Source of the DNA: Sphingobium faniae | GTDB lineage: Bacteria > Pseudomonadota > Alphaproteobacteria > Sphingomonadales > Sphingomonadaceae | Assembly (NCBI GenBank): GCA_900100475.1 | Contig: FMTU01000003.1 | Location: 62,001 to 126,000 of the forward strand | Reading direction: 5' to 3' | DNA length: 64,000 bases | Part shown: in pieces, positions 26,656 to 34,657 of the stretch | Numbering within the stretch: the stretch's first letter is position 1 | Layout: the number at the start of each line of letters is the position of its first letter | Notes under the pieces: model-generated | Databases searched by the model: none | The model's input: only the letters and a program-made list of their open reading frames with translations | Told to the model about the DNA's origin: nothing | Translations under genes and position numbers: made by a program

Positions 26656-28107
26656 ATGGGTGACAATCCGATGCTGAAGTTTGTGGGGACGGGTCAGGCC
26701 TATCCCGAAAAACGAGCGGCGCAGGATCGCGCGGACGATTTCCTTGAGATCAACCGCAGCTTCATTCTCGACAGGGCGGAGGAGCAGGCATCGCGCTGCT
26801 CGCAATGCGGCGTGCCTTATTGCGCGACCCATTGCCCGCTGCACAACCATATCCCCGACTGGCTGCGGCTGACGGCGGAAGGACGGCTGCGCGAAGCCTA
26901 TGAGTTGAGCAACCTGACCAGCACGATGCCGGAAATCTGTGGCCGCATCTGCCCGCAGGACCGGCTGTGCGAAGGCAATTGCGTCATCGAGTTTTCAGGA
27001 CATGGCGCGGTCACGATCGGCAGCGTCGAGAAGTTCATCACCGATACGGCGTGGAAGGAAGGCTGGGTCGAGCCGATCGTCCCCGGCGCGCCCACCGGTC
27101 AGTCGGTCGGCGTGATCGGCGCGGGTCCGGCCGGGCTGACCACGGCGGAATATCTGCGCGTCGCGGGCTATGAGGTGCATGTCTACGACCGGCACGACCG
27201 GGCGGGCGGGCTGCTGACCTATGGCATCCCCGGCTTCAAGCTGGAGAAGGATGTGGTGATGCGGCGCATCCAGCGGCTGGAGGACGGCGGCATCGTCTTC
27301 CACCGCAATTTCGAGGTGGGGCGCGACGCATCGCTGGAGCAATTGCGCCAGAAGCATGACGCGATCCTGATCGCGACGGGCGTCTACAAGCCGCGCGACA
27401 TCAAGGCGCCGGGCGTGGGCGCGCCGGGCGTGGTGAAGGCGCTGGACTATCTGACCGCCTCCAACCGGGCGGGCTTTGGCGACGCGGTGCCGGGGCATGA
27501 GGACGGATCGCTGCTGGCGACGGGCAAGAATGTCGTCGTCATCGGCGGCGGCGACACCGCGATGGATTGCGTCCGCACCGCCATCCGCCAGGGCGCGAAG
27601 TCGGTGAAGTGCCTCTATCGCCGCGACCGCGACAATATGCCCGGATCGCAGCGCGAGGTCGCCAATGCCGAGGAGGAAGGCGTCGAGTTCGTGTGGCTGA
27701 CCGCGCCGCTGGCGTTTGAGGGCACCGGGCATGTCACCGGGGTCAAGGTGACGAAGATGCGGCTGGGATCGCCCGACGCTTCGGGCCGCCGCGCGCCCGA
27801 AGCGGACCCCGGCAGCGAGCATGTGCTGGAGGCGGACCTTGTCATCAAGGCGCTGGGCTACGACCCGGAGGAATTGCCGAGGTTGTTCGGCGCGGAAGAC
27901 CTGTCGGTCACGCGCTGGGGCACGCTGCGCGTCGATCATCGCAGGATGATGACCAGCGTCGACGGCGTGTTCGCGGCGGGCGACATCGTGCGGGGCGCGT
28001 CGCTGGTGGTCTGGGCCATCCGCGACGGACGCGACGTGACCGAGCATATGCACCGTTACCTCAAGGCGCAGGTCAGGGTCGCGACGGGCGAAAGGGTCGC
28101 GGCGTGA
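26656..28107 (+). CDS. gltD: glutamate synthase small (beta) subunit
   Basis: NADPH-oxidising flavoprotein that feeds electrons to GltB in the GOGAT reaction. 483 aa. The N-terminal Fe-S domain has cysteine clusters CSQCGVPYCATHCPLHNHIP and CGRICPQDRLCEGNC. The FAD site is VGVIGAGPAGLTTAEYLRVA and the NADPH site VVVIGGGDTAMDCV. The order gltD then gltB, with two small ORFs between, is the reverse of the enterobacterial order. Confidence 0.97.
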   Translation: MGDNPMLKFVGTGQAYPEKRAAQDRADDFLEINRSFILDRAEEQASRCSQCGVPYCATHCPLHNHIPDWLRLTAEGRLREAYELSNLTSTMPEICGRICPQDRLCEGNCVIEFSGHGAVTIGSVEKFITDTAWKEGWVEPIVPGAPTGQSVGVIGAGPAGLTTAEYLRVAGYEVHVYDRHDRAGGLLTYGIPGFKLEKDVVMRRIQRLEDGGIVFHRNFEVGRDASLEQLRQKHDAILIATGVYKPRDIKAPGVGAPGVVKALDYLTASNRAGFGDAVPGHEDGSLLATGKNVVVIGGGDTAMDCVRTAIRQGAKSVKCLYRRDRDNMPGSQREVANAEEEGVEFVWLTAPLAFEGTGHVTGVKVTKMRLGSPDASGRRAPEADPGSEHVLEADLVIKALGYDPEELPRLFGAEDLSVTRWGTLRVDHRRMMTSVDGVFAAGDIVRGASLVVWAIRDGRDVTEHMHRYLKAQVRVATGERVAA

Positions 28108-28109
28108 GG

Positions 28110-28184
28110 ATGGCGCCGTTCTGGATCGCGGGGACGGCGAAACTGGAAATCATGCGCGAGATGCAGGCTTCGCGCCTGACATAA
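28110..28184 (+). CDS. 24-residue ORF between gltD and gltB
   Basis: ATG two bases after the gltD stop; reads MAPFWIAGTAKLEIMREMQA then SRLT and TAA. The stop overlaps the next ORF start (TAATG). Third codon positions are largely G or C, as in the flanking genes. It may be a true micro-protein, a coupling leader, or the front half of a once continuous gene with the following ORF. Confidence 0.35.
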   Translation: MAPFWIAGTAKLEIMREMQASRLT

Positions 28185-28363
28185 TGAAGAAGATGCCCGA
28201 CATCGCGGCGAAGGCGCAGGCAGCGACGAAAGAGCTGCCTGCCCCCCGCGCGATCGCCGACCTGTCGCCCGCCGGGCGCGACCGGCCGGAGAGACTGTCG
28301 GGCGTGACGGCGGGCGACCTCAAAGGCAACGCCGCCGCGGCAAGCGACGAAGGGACCGAATGA
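28184..28363 (+). CDS. 59-residue conserved-looking ORF coupled to gltB
   Basis: Begins MKKMPDIAAKAQAATKELP at 28184 and ends TGA at 28361-28363, overlapping the gltB ATG by 4 nt. It is highly charged with no membrane segment. Codon third positions are strongly GC-rich, matching coding sequence. Together with the preceding 24-residue frame it fills the whole gltD-gltB gap with chained stop/start overlaps, which argues for expression with the operon. Family not recognised. Confidence 0.55.
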   Translation: MKKMPDIAAKAQAATKELPAPRAIADLSPAGRDRPERLSGVTAGDLKGNAAAASDEGTE

Positions 28364-31300
28364 TGACTGAGCAGAACCGCTTCATGGCCAGCCCGCAAGA
28401 GCGCGCGCGTATCGCTGCGCAGGGCATGTACCACCCGGAAATGGAAGGCGACGCCTGTGGCGTGGGCCTGGTCGCGGCGACCGACGGCCGCCCCAGCCGC
28501 CGCGTGGTGGTGAGCGCCATCGACGCGCTGAAAGCCGTGTGGCATCGCGGCGCGGTGGACGCGGACGGCAAGACCGGCGACGGCGCGGGCATCCATGTCG
28601 ACCTGCCGGTGCGCTTCTTTGACGACGCCATTGCGGACGGCGGGCACAAGCCGCTGCCCAACCGGCTCGCGGTCGGCATGATCTTCCTGCCGCGCACGGA
28701 TCTTAGCGCGCAGGAAACCTGCCGCACCATCGTCGAAAGCGAGATCATCGACGCGGGCTACACCATCTATGGCTGGCGCCAGGTGCCGGTCGACGTGTCC
28801 GTCATCGGCGAGAAGGCGCAGCGCACCCGCCCGGAAATCGAACAGATCATGATCGCCGGGCCGATGCCCGAAGAGCGCGACCAGAACGAGTTCGAAAAAG
28901 ACCTGTACCTCATCCGCCGCCGGATCGAGAAGAAGGTGATCGCGGCGCAGATCCAGGATTTCTACATCTGCTCGCTGTCGTGCCGGTCGATCATCTACAA
29001 GGGGCTGTTCCTCGCCGAATCGCTGTCGGTCTTCTACCCCGACTTGCAGGACGAGCGGTTCGAAAGCCGGGTCGCGATCTTTCACCAGCGTTATTCGACC
29101 AACACCTTCCCGCAATGGTGGCTGGCCCAGCCCTTCCGCACGCTGGCGCATAATGGCGAGATCAACACCATCCGCGGCAACCAGAACTGGATGAAGAGCC
29201 ACGAAATCAAGATGGCCTCCCTCGCCTTTGGCGAGCATAGCGAGGACATCAAGCCGGTGATCCCGGCGGGCGCTTCGGATACCGCCGCGCTCGACGCCGT
29301 GTTCGAGGCGATCTGCCGCGCCGGGCGCGATGCGCCGACGGCCAAGCTGATGCTGGTCCCCGAAGCGTGGCAGAGCGAAAAGGACGACCTGCCCCGCAGC
29401 CATGCCGACATGTATGAATATCTCGCCTCCGTGATGGAGCCGTGGGACGGCCCCGCCGCGCTCGCCATGACGGACGGGCGCTGGGTGGTGGCGGGCGTCG
29501 ACCGCAACGCGCTGCGCCCGCTGCGCTATACGCTGACGGCCGACAACCTGCTGATCGTGGGTTCGGAAACCGGCATGGTCGTGGTCCCCGAAACCACCAT
29601 CATGCGCAAAGGCCGCATGGGGCCGGGCCAGATGATCGCCGTCGATCTGCTGGAAGGCGAAATCTATGACGACCGCGCGATCAAGGACCGGATCGCGGGC
29701 GAAGCGCCCTATGGCGAACTGATCAAGGACTTCATGTCGGTCAACGACCTGCCCGATACGCCCAGCGGCCTGCCCCGGTGGGACAAGGCGGAACTGACGC
29801 GCCGCCAGGTCGCGGCCAATATGACGCTGGAAGACATGGAACTGATCCTCAGCCCCATGGTCGAGGATGCGAAGGAAGCCATCGGCTCCATGGGCGACGA
29901 CACGCCGCTGGCCGTCATTTCCGACAAGCCGCGCGCGGTCAGCCATTTCTTCCGCCAGAATTTCAGCCAGGTCACCAATCCGCCGATCGATTCCCTGCGC
30001 GAACGGCATGTGATGAGCCTCAAGACGCGCTTTTCCAACCTCAACAACATATTGGAGGAAGGCGCGCAGAAGAATAACGTGCTGGTGCTGGATTCGCCGG
30101 TGCTGACATCGGCGGAATGGACGCGGCTGAAAGCGCATTTCGGAAGCGCCGTGGCGGAGATCGACTGCACCTTCCCGACAGAAGGCGGGCAGGAGCAGCT
30201 TCGCGCCGCCATCGCCCGCATCCGCCAGGAAGCCGAGCAGGCGGTGCGCGAAGGGCGGACCGAAATCTTCCTGACCGACGAACATGTCAGCGCCGGACGC
30301 GTCGCCATCGCGGGCGTTCTGGCGGCGGCGGCGGTGCACACGCATCTGGTGCGCAAGGGGCTGCGATCCTATGCGTCGGTCAATATGCGCTGTTCCGAAG
30401 CGCTCGACACCCATTATTTCGCCGTGCTGATCGGCGTCGGCGCGACCACGGTGAACGCCTATCTGGCCGAAGCGAGCATCGCCGACCGCCACGCGCGCGG
30501 CCTGTTCGGCGACCTGCCGCTGGACGACTGTTTCGAACGTTACCGGGTCGCGATCAACGAGGGCCTGCTGAAGATCATGTCCAAAATGGGCATCGCGGTC
30601 GTCAGCAGCTATCGCGGCGGCTATAATTTCGAGGCGGTCGGCCTGTCGCGCGCGCTGGTCAACGACCTGTTCCCCGGAATGCCCGCGAAGATTTCCGGCG
30701 AAGGCTATGCCTCGCTGCATTACAACGCGAAGCTGCGGCATGACACGGCCTATGACAGCGCGGTGGCGCGGCTGCCGGTGGGCGGCTTTTACCGCCAGCG
30801 CCACGGGGGGGAGAGCCATGCCTATTCGGCGCAGCTCATGCACCTTCTCCAGACGGCGGTCGCGACGGACAGCTATTCGACCTATCTGCAATTTTCGCGC
30901 GGCGTGCGGGACCTGCCGTCGGTATATCTGCGCGACCTGCTGGAGTTCAACTTCGCCCGCGAGGCGGTGGCCATCGACGAGGTGGAAGCGACCACGGAAA
31001 TCCGCAAGCGTTTCGTGACGCCGGGCATGTCGCTGGGCGCGCTCAGCCCCGAAGCGCATGAGACGCTGGCCATCGCCATGAACCGCATCGGCGCACGGGC
31101 CGTCAGCGGCGAAGGCGGCGAGGATGCGAACCGCTTCAAACCCTATGAGAATGGCGACAACGCGAACAGCGTCATCAAGCAGATCGCGTCGGGCCGCTTT
31201 GGCGTCCATGCCGAATATCTGGGGTCCGCCGAGGAAATCGAGATCAAGGTCGCGCAGGGCGCAAAGCCCGGCGAAGGCGGCCAGCTTCCCGGCTTCAAGG

Positions 31301-32904
31301 TGACGGAGTTCATCGCGAAACTGCGCCATTCGACGCCGGGGGTCACGCTGATCTCTCCGCCGCCGCATCACGACATCTATTCGATCGAGGATCTGGCGCA
31401 GCTCATCTACGACTGCAAGATGATCAACCCGCGCGCGCGGGTCTGCGTGAAGCTGGTCAGCCAGGCGGGCATCGGCACGGTGGCGGCGGGCGTGGCGAAG
31501 GCCCATGCCGACGTCATCCTGGTCGCCGGCCATGTCGGCGGGACCGGCGCGTCGCCGCATAGCAGCATCAAATATGCCGGAACGCCGTGGGAAATGGGCC
31601 TGTCCGAAGCCAATCAGGTGCTGACGCTGAACGGCCTGCGGCATCGGGTGAAGCTGCGCACGGACGGCGGCCTCAAGACCGGGCGCGACATCGTGATCGC
31701 CGCGATCCTGGGCGCGGAGGAATTCGGCATCGGCACGCTGAGCCTCGTCGCCATGGGCTGCATCATGGTGCGTCAGTGCCACAGCAACACCTGCCCGGTG
31801 GGCGTGTGCGTGCAGGATGAGAAGCTGCGGCAGAAGTTCACCGGCACGCCGGAAAAGGTCATCAACCTCATGACCTTCATCGCCGAGGAAGTGCGCGAGA
31901 TACTGGCGCGGCTGGGCTTCCGCAGCCTCGACGAAGTGATCGGGCGGACGGAATTGCTCAAGCAGGTCAATCGCGGCGCGGAGCATCTGGACGACCTCGA
32001 CCTCAACCCCATCCTCGCCAAGGTGGACGCGCCCGACGAGGAGCGGCGCTTTTCGCTCGACGCATGGCGCAACGAGGTGCCCGACAGCCTCGACGCGCAG
32101 ATGATGAAGGACGCGCGCGCCGTGTTCGAACGGGGCGAGAAGATGCAGCTCACCTATACGGTGCGCAACACGCATCGCGCCGTGGGGACGCGGCTGTCGG
32201 CGGCGATCACCGAGAAGTTCGGCATGTCGGCGCTGGCGGACGGGCATCTGACGGTGCGGCTGCGGGGCAGCGCGGGCCAGTCGCTGGGCGCGTTCCTGTG
32301 CAAGGGCATCACGCTGGAAGTCTTTGGCGACGCCAATGACTATGTCGGCAAGGGCCTGTCGGGCGGCACCATCGTCATCCGCACCACCGTTTCCAGCCCG
32401 TTGACGAGCAAGGACAACACCATCATCGGCAACACCGTGCTGTACGGCGCGACCGCAGGCAAGCTGTTCGCGGCGGGCCAGGCGGGCGAACGCTTCGCGG
32501 TCCGCAATTCGGGCGCGCAGGTGGTGGTCGAAGGCTGCGGCGCGAACGGCTGCGAATATATGACCGGCGGGACGGCCGTGATCCTGGGCAGGACCGGCGC
32601 GAATTTCGGCGCGGGCATGACCGGCGGCATGGCCTTCATCCTTGACGAGGACGGCAGCTTCCCGGCGCAGGCGAACCCGGAAAGCATCGTCTGGCAGCGG
32701 CTGGACAGCGCGCATTGGGAAGCCGAGCTGAAGATGCTCATCGCCCAGCATGCGGTCGCGACCGACAGCAAATGGTCGAACACGGTGCTGGACGACTGGG
32801 ACCGCTGGCGGCACAGTTTCTGGCAGGTCTGCCCGAAGGAAATGGTGCACCGCCTCGCCCATCCGCTGAGCGACGCGCCGGTGGAGGTGATCGCGGCCGA
32901 ATGA
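28360..32904 (+). CDS. gltB: glutamate synthase large (alpha) subunit
   Basis: Makes two glutamates from glutamine and 2-oxoglutarate. 1514 aa, full length. Order: class II glutaminase domain with the catalytic cysteine in GDACGVGLVA (Cys33, exposed after propeptide removal), central domain, FMN-binding synthase domain with GEGGEDANRFKPYENGD, the 3Fe-4S cysteines in GCIMVRQCHSNTCPVGVC, and the C-terminal beta-helix (GGTIVIRTT, YGATAGKLFAAGQAGERF). Start codon overlaps the upstream small ORF. Confidence 0.98.
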   Translation: MMTEQNRFMASPQERARIAAQGMYHPEMEGDACGVGLVAATDGRPSRRVVVSAIDALKAVWHRGAVDADGKTGDGAGIHVDLPVRFFDDAIADGGHKPLPNRLAVGMIFLPRTDLSAQETCRTIVESEIIDAGYTIYGWRQVPVDVSVIGEKAQRTRPEIEQIMIAGPMPEERDQNEFEKDLYLIRRRIEKKVIAAQIQDFYICSLSCRSIIYKGLFLAESLSVFYPDLQDERFESRVAIFHQRYSTNTFPQWWLAQPFRTLAHNGEINTIRGNQNWMKSHEIKMASLAFGEHSEDIKPVIPAGASDTAALDAVFEAICRAGRDAPTAKLMLVPEAWQSEKDDLPRSHADMYEYLASVMEPWDGPAALAMTDGRWVVAGVDRNALRPLRYTLTADNLLIVGSETGMVVVPETTIMRKGRMGPGQMIAVDLLEGEIYDDRAIKDRIAGEAPYGELIKDFMSVNDLPDTPSGLPRWDKAELTRRQVAANMTLEDMELILSPMVEDAKEAIGSMGDDTPLAVISDKPRAVSHFFRQNFSQVTNPPIDSLRERHVMSLKTRFSNLNNILEEGAQKNNVLVLDSPVLTSAEWTRLKAHFGSAVAEIDCTFPTEGGQEQLRAAIARIRQEAEQAVREGRTEIFLTDEHVSAGRVAIAGVLAAAAVHTHLVRKGLRSYASVNMRCSEALDTHYFAVLIGVGATTVNAYLAEASIADRHARGLFGDLPLDDCFERYRVAINEGLLKIMSKMGIAVVSSYRGGYNFEAVGLSRALVNDLFPGMPAKISGEGYASLHYNAKLRHDTAYDSAVARLPVGGFYRQRHGGESHAYSAQLMHLLQTAVATDSYSTYLQFSRGVRDLPSVYLRDLLEFNFAREAVAIDEVEATTEIRKRFVTPGMSLGALSPEAHETLAIAMNRIGARAVSGEGGEDANRFKPYENGDNANSVIKQIASGRFGVHAEYLGSAEEIEIKVAQGAKPGEGGQLPGFKVTEFIAKLRHSTPGVTLISPPPHHDIYSIEDLAQLIYDCKMINPRARVCVKLVSQAGIGTVAAGVAKAHADVILVAGHVGGTGASPHSSIKYAGTPWEMGLSEANQVLTLNGLRHRVKLRTDGGLKTGRDIVIAAILGAEEFGIGTLSLVAMGCIMVRQCHSNTCPVGVCVQDEKLRQKFTGTPEKVINLMTFIAEEVREILARLGFRSLDEVIGRTELLKQVNRGAEHLDDLDLNPILAKVDAPDEERRFSLDAWRNEVPDSLDAQMMKDARAVFERGEKMQLTYTVRNTHRAVGTRLSAAITEKFGMSALADGHLTVRLRGSAGQSLGAFLCKGITLEVFGDANDYVGKGLSGGTIVIRTTVSSPLTSKDNTIIGNTVLYGATAGKLFAAGQAGERFAVRNSGAQVVVEGCGANGCEYMTGGTAVILGRTGANFGAGMTGGMAFILDEDGSFPAQANPESIVWQRLDSAHWEAELKMLIAQHAVATDSKWSNTVLDDWDRWRHSFWQVCPKEMVHRLAHPLSDAPVEVIAAE

Positions 32905-32917
32905 GGCCGCGCCGCCT

Positions 32918-33409
32918 TCAGGGCTGACCGGAGACGGGCGGCGCGAGCGTCGGGCGGATCGCGACCGGAGCGGAAGGCGCCATCGCGGCGGGGGAAGGCG
33001 CTTCCCCCGCCGCCAGTTCTCCGGCCGCCAGCCTTTCCGCTGCGGGCGCAAGCCGGTGGATGGCGGACGGCGGGATTTCCACCGGCGCGACGGTTCCGTC
33101 ATCGGACGCCATATAATCCTGCACGACCGGGTCCGCGCTGCCCTCGATCATGCCGTCGGGATCCCACGCCCCCTGGTCCGCCATCGTCTGCCGCTCGGCC
33201 AGCGTGGGGCCGCATCCGGTGCAGCGAATCACGGCCGGCCCCTGTTCCGGGATGGTAGAGGCGATGCTTTCCCCCGGCTGCTCGAACGCTTCGGATGGAG
33301 GAATGGGCAGGGATTTTTGCGGGGTGGTGACGAAATGGCCCAGCCCCATGCCCAGCAGGACCGCCGCGCCGATGGCGCTCCCACCCGCTATCCAGAACCG
33401 TCCCGCCAT
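32918..33409 (-). CDS. hypothetical single-span membrane protein
   Basis: 163 aa from the ATG at 33407-33409. An N-terminal helix (FWIAGGSAIGAAVLLGMGLG) would act as anchor or uncleaved signal. The periplasmic part has a CTGCGP cysteine pair around residue 62, followed by LAERQTMADQGAWDPDGMIE, and a C-terminal Ala/Pro-rich tail. It is convergent with gltB. Family not recognised; function unknown. Confidence 0.72.
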   Translation of the reverse strand: MAGRFWIAGGSAIGAAVLLGMGLGHFVTTPQKSLPIPPSEAFEQPGESIASTIPEQGPAVIRCTGCGPTLAERQTMADQGAWDPDGMIEGSADPVVQDYMASDDGTVAPVEIPPSAIHRLAPAAERLAAGELAAGEAPSPAAMAPSAPVAIRPTLAPPVSGQP

Positions 33410-33470
33410 CGCCGCACCTTCCACTCGCACCTGCCCCCCTGCCAATCGTAACGCATATGCAGATCGGTTG

Positions 33471-33499
33471 TTGCAAGGGGGCAAAGCCTTTGCTAATGG
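33471..33499 (+). promoter_or_regulatory. promoter of tRNA-Leu
   Basis: TTGCAA (33471-33476), 17-nt spacer, TAATGG (33494-33499). Transcription would start about 40 nt before the mature tRNA. Confidence 0.55.
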
Positions 33500-33544
33500 C
33501 CGCCTCCTACCAAGGCACCGGCCCCGCCGGTTCCCCGGAAATGT

Positions 33545-33631
33545 GCGGTCGTGGCGGAATTGGTAGACGCGCAACGTTGAGGTCGTTGTGGCCGAAAGGC
33601 CGTGGAAGTTCGAGTCTTCTCGACCGCACCA
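33545..33631 (+). tRNA. tRNA-Leu (GAG)
   Basis: 87-nt class II tRNA. The acceptor GCGGTCG pairs with CGACCGC (33621-33627), followed by A and an encoded CCA. The anticodon arm CAACG-TTGAGGT-CGTTG gives anticodon GAG. A long variable arm (TGGCCGAAAGGCCGT) and T arm GTTCGAGTC are present. It marks the border between the core genes and the accessory cluster. Confidence 0.97.
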
Positions 33632-33757
33632 GTCATTCCTGAATAGCTTCCCCTCAAGGGCCTCCGGCTAAGACTGAGGTCATGATTGACGCAGTTCCGC
33701 GCCCTTTTGGGCTGTTCTGATTTCAGGGTTGCGGTCGGAGACCGAATGATCTCACGA

Positions 33758-34540
33758 TCATTTCAGACGCCGTTTGCCCGTCAGCTCAGGCCCATCATAG
33801 GATGCAGGAACATGAGACCCGACTGAATCTGGAAGAGATGCGACATAAGACGTTGCCGTCATTTCATGTATATCGGTAACAACCGCCAATATATTTTCCC
33901 GCTCTTTACCGCGCGAAACACCGAGCAGAATCGTCAGGACACCCATTACCAGGCTGTCGACGAAATGCTCGTCGGAGATGTCGCCCCTGGCCCATTTGGC
34001 GGCGGTGAGCATCCTCTGCTCATCCAGCGAGTCGATCAGCCTCCCACCTTCCACCCAGGGATGCAGACTGGAAGAGGCGACCAGTGATTCGACATAGGGC
34101 GCCTGTATGCCGCTGAAAATATCGTGCAACGTCGCGCGCAACTCGGGATTGGCGCTCGCGCTGAAATAAAATCCGGTTATCGCTTTGATATAATTGGGGA
34201 TGGCGAGATTGCGCGTGCCGATGGCCACCATGCGTTCGATCAGCCGATTCAACGTGCCGGTCGCGCTGCGATAGGGAATGTGGCTTTCATAATCCTCGAA
34301 ATAATCCAGGATCGCCGCGGCAATCAGTTCGCCCTTGGTGCCGAAGGCATTGTACAAGGTCTGCTTGGCGACCTCCGCGCGACGGCACAGGGCGTTGATG
34401 CTGAAGCCGTCAATGCCTTGTTCGGCCACCAATTCACGCGTGACGGCCAGAATGCGCTTGCGCCGTTCCAGCATCGTCGCGCTGGCATAGCGCTCTCCTC
34501 CCCCTCCCTGTTCTCGAATGGCTTTTTCCGCGCCCGTCAT
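33758..34540 (-). CDS. TetR/AcrR family transcriptional regulator
   Basis: 260 aa. The N-terminal helix-turn-helix reads RRKRILAVTRELVAEQGIDG then FSINALCRRAEVAKQTLYNA FGTK (residues about 26-72). The C-terminal all-helical ligand domain is unassigned. It is divergent from the CaiB-like gene, and a palindrome lies between (34590-34613), so it probably represses that operon and itself. The ligand may be an acyl-CoA or the pathway substrate. Confidence 0.93.
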   Translation of the reverse strand: MTGAEKAIREQGGGGERYASATMLERRKRILAVTRELVAEQGIDGFSINALCRRAEVAKQTLYNAFGTKGELIAAAILDYFEDYESHIPYRSATGTLNRLIERMVAIGTRNLAIPNYIKAITGFYFSASANPELRATLHDIFSGIQAPYVESLVASSSLHPWVEGGRLIDSLDEQRMLTAAKWARGDISDEHFVDSLVMGVLTILLGVSRGKERENILAVVTDIHEMTATSYVASLPDSVGSHVPASYDGPELTGKRRLK

Positions 34541-34589
34541 GGCCAGGATGCATGGCGCAATTTTCTATCTTTGGCCAGTGCGGTCCGAC

Positions 34590-34613
34590 AAAATAAGACC
34601 ATGGTCTAATTTT
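34590..34613. promoter_or_regulatory. palindromic TetR-type operator
   Basis: AGACCATGGTCT (34596-34607) is a perfect 12-bp palindrome. Beyond one mismatched position the symmetry continues for five A/T pairs on each side. Size and place, between a divergent TetR gene and its likely target, fit a TetR dimer site. Confidence 0.7.
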
Positions 34614-34657
34614 TATTGCGAAAGGGACTGCCGCGACGTACAAGCAGATGAAAGAAG

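Noticed and set aside
28150..33102. 1650-codon open frame on the minus strand
   Set aside because: It lies antisense to gltB and has Arg/His/Ala-rich low-information sequence; an effect of high GC codon bias.
33744..33762. AATGATC-TCAC-GATCATT hairpin at the TetR stop as a terminator
   Set aside because: Short stem that overlaps the stop codon with no T-run; too weak to list as a feature.
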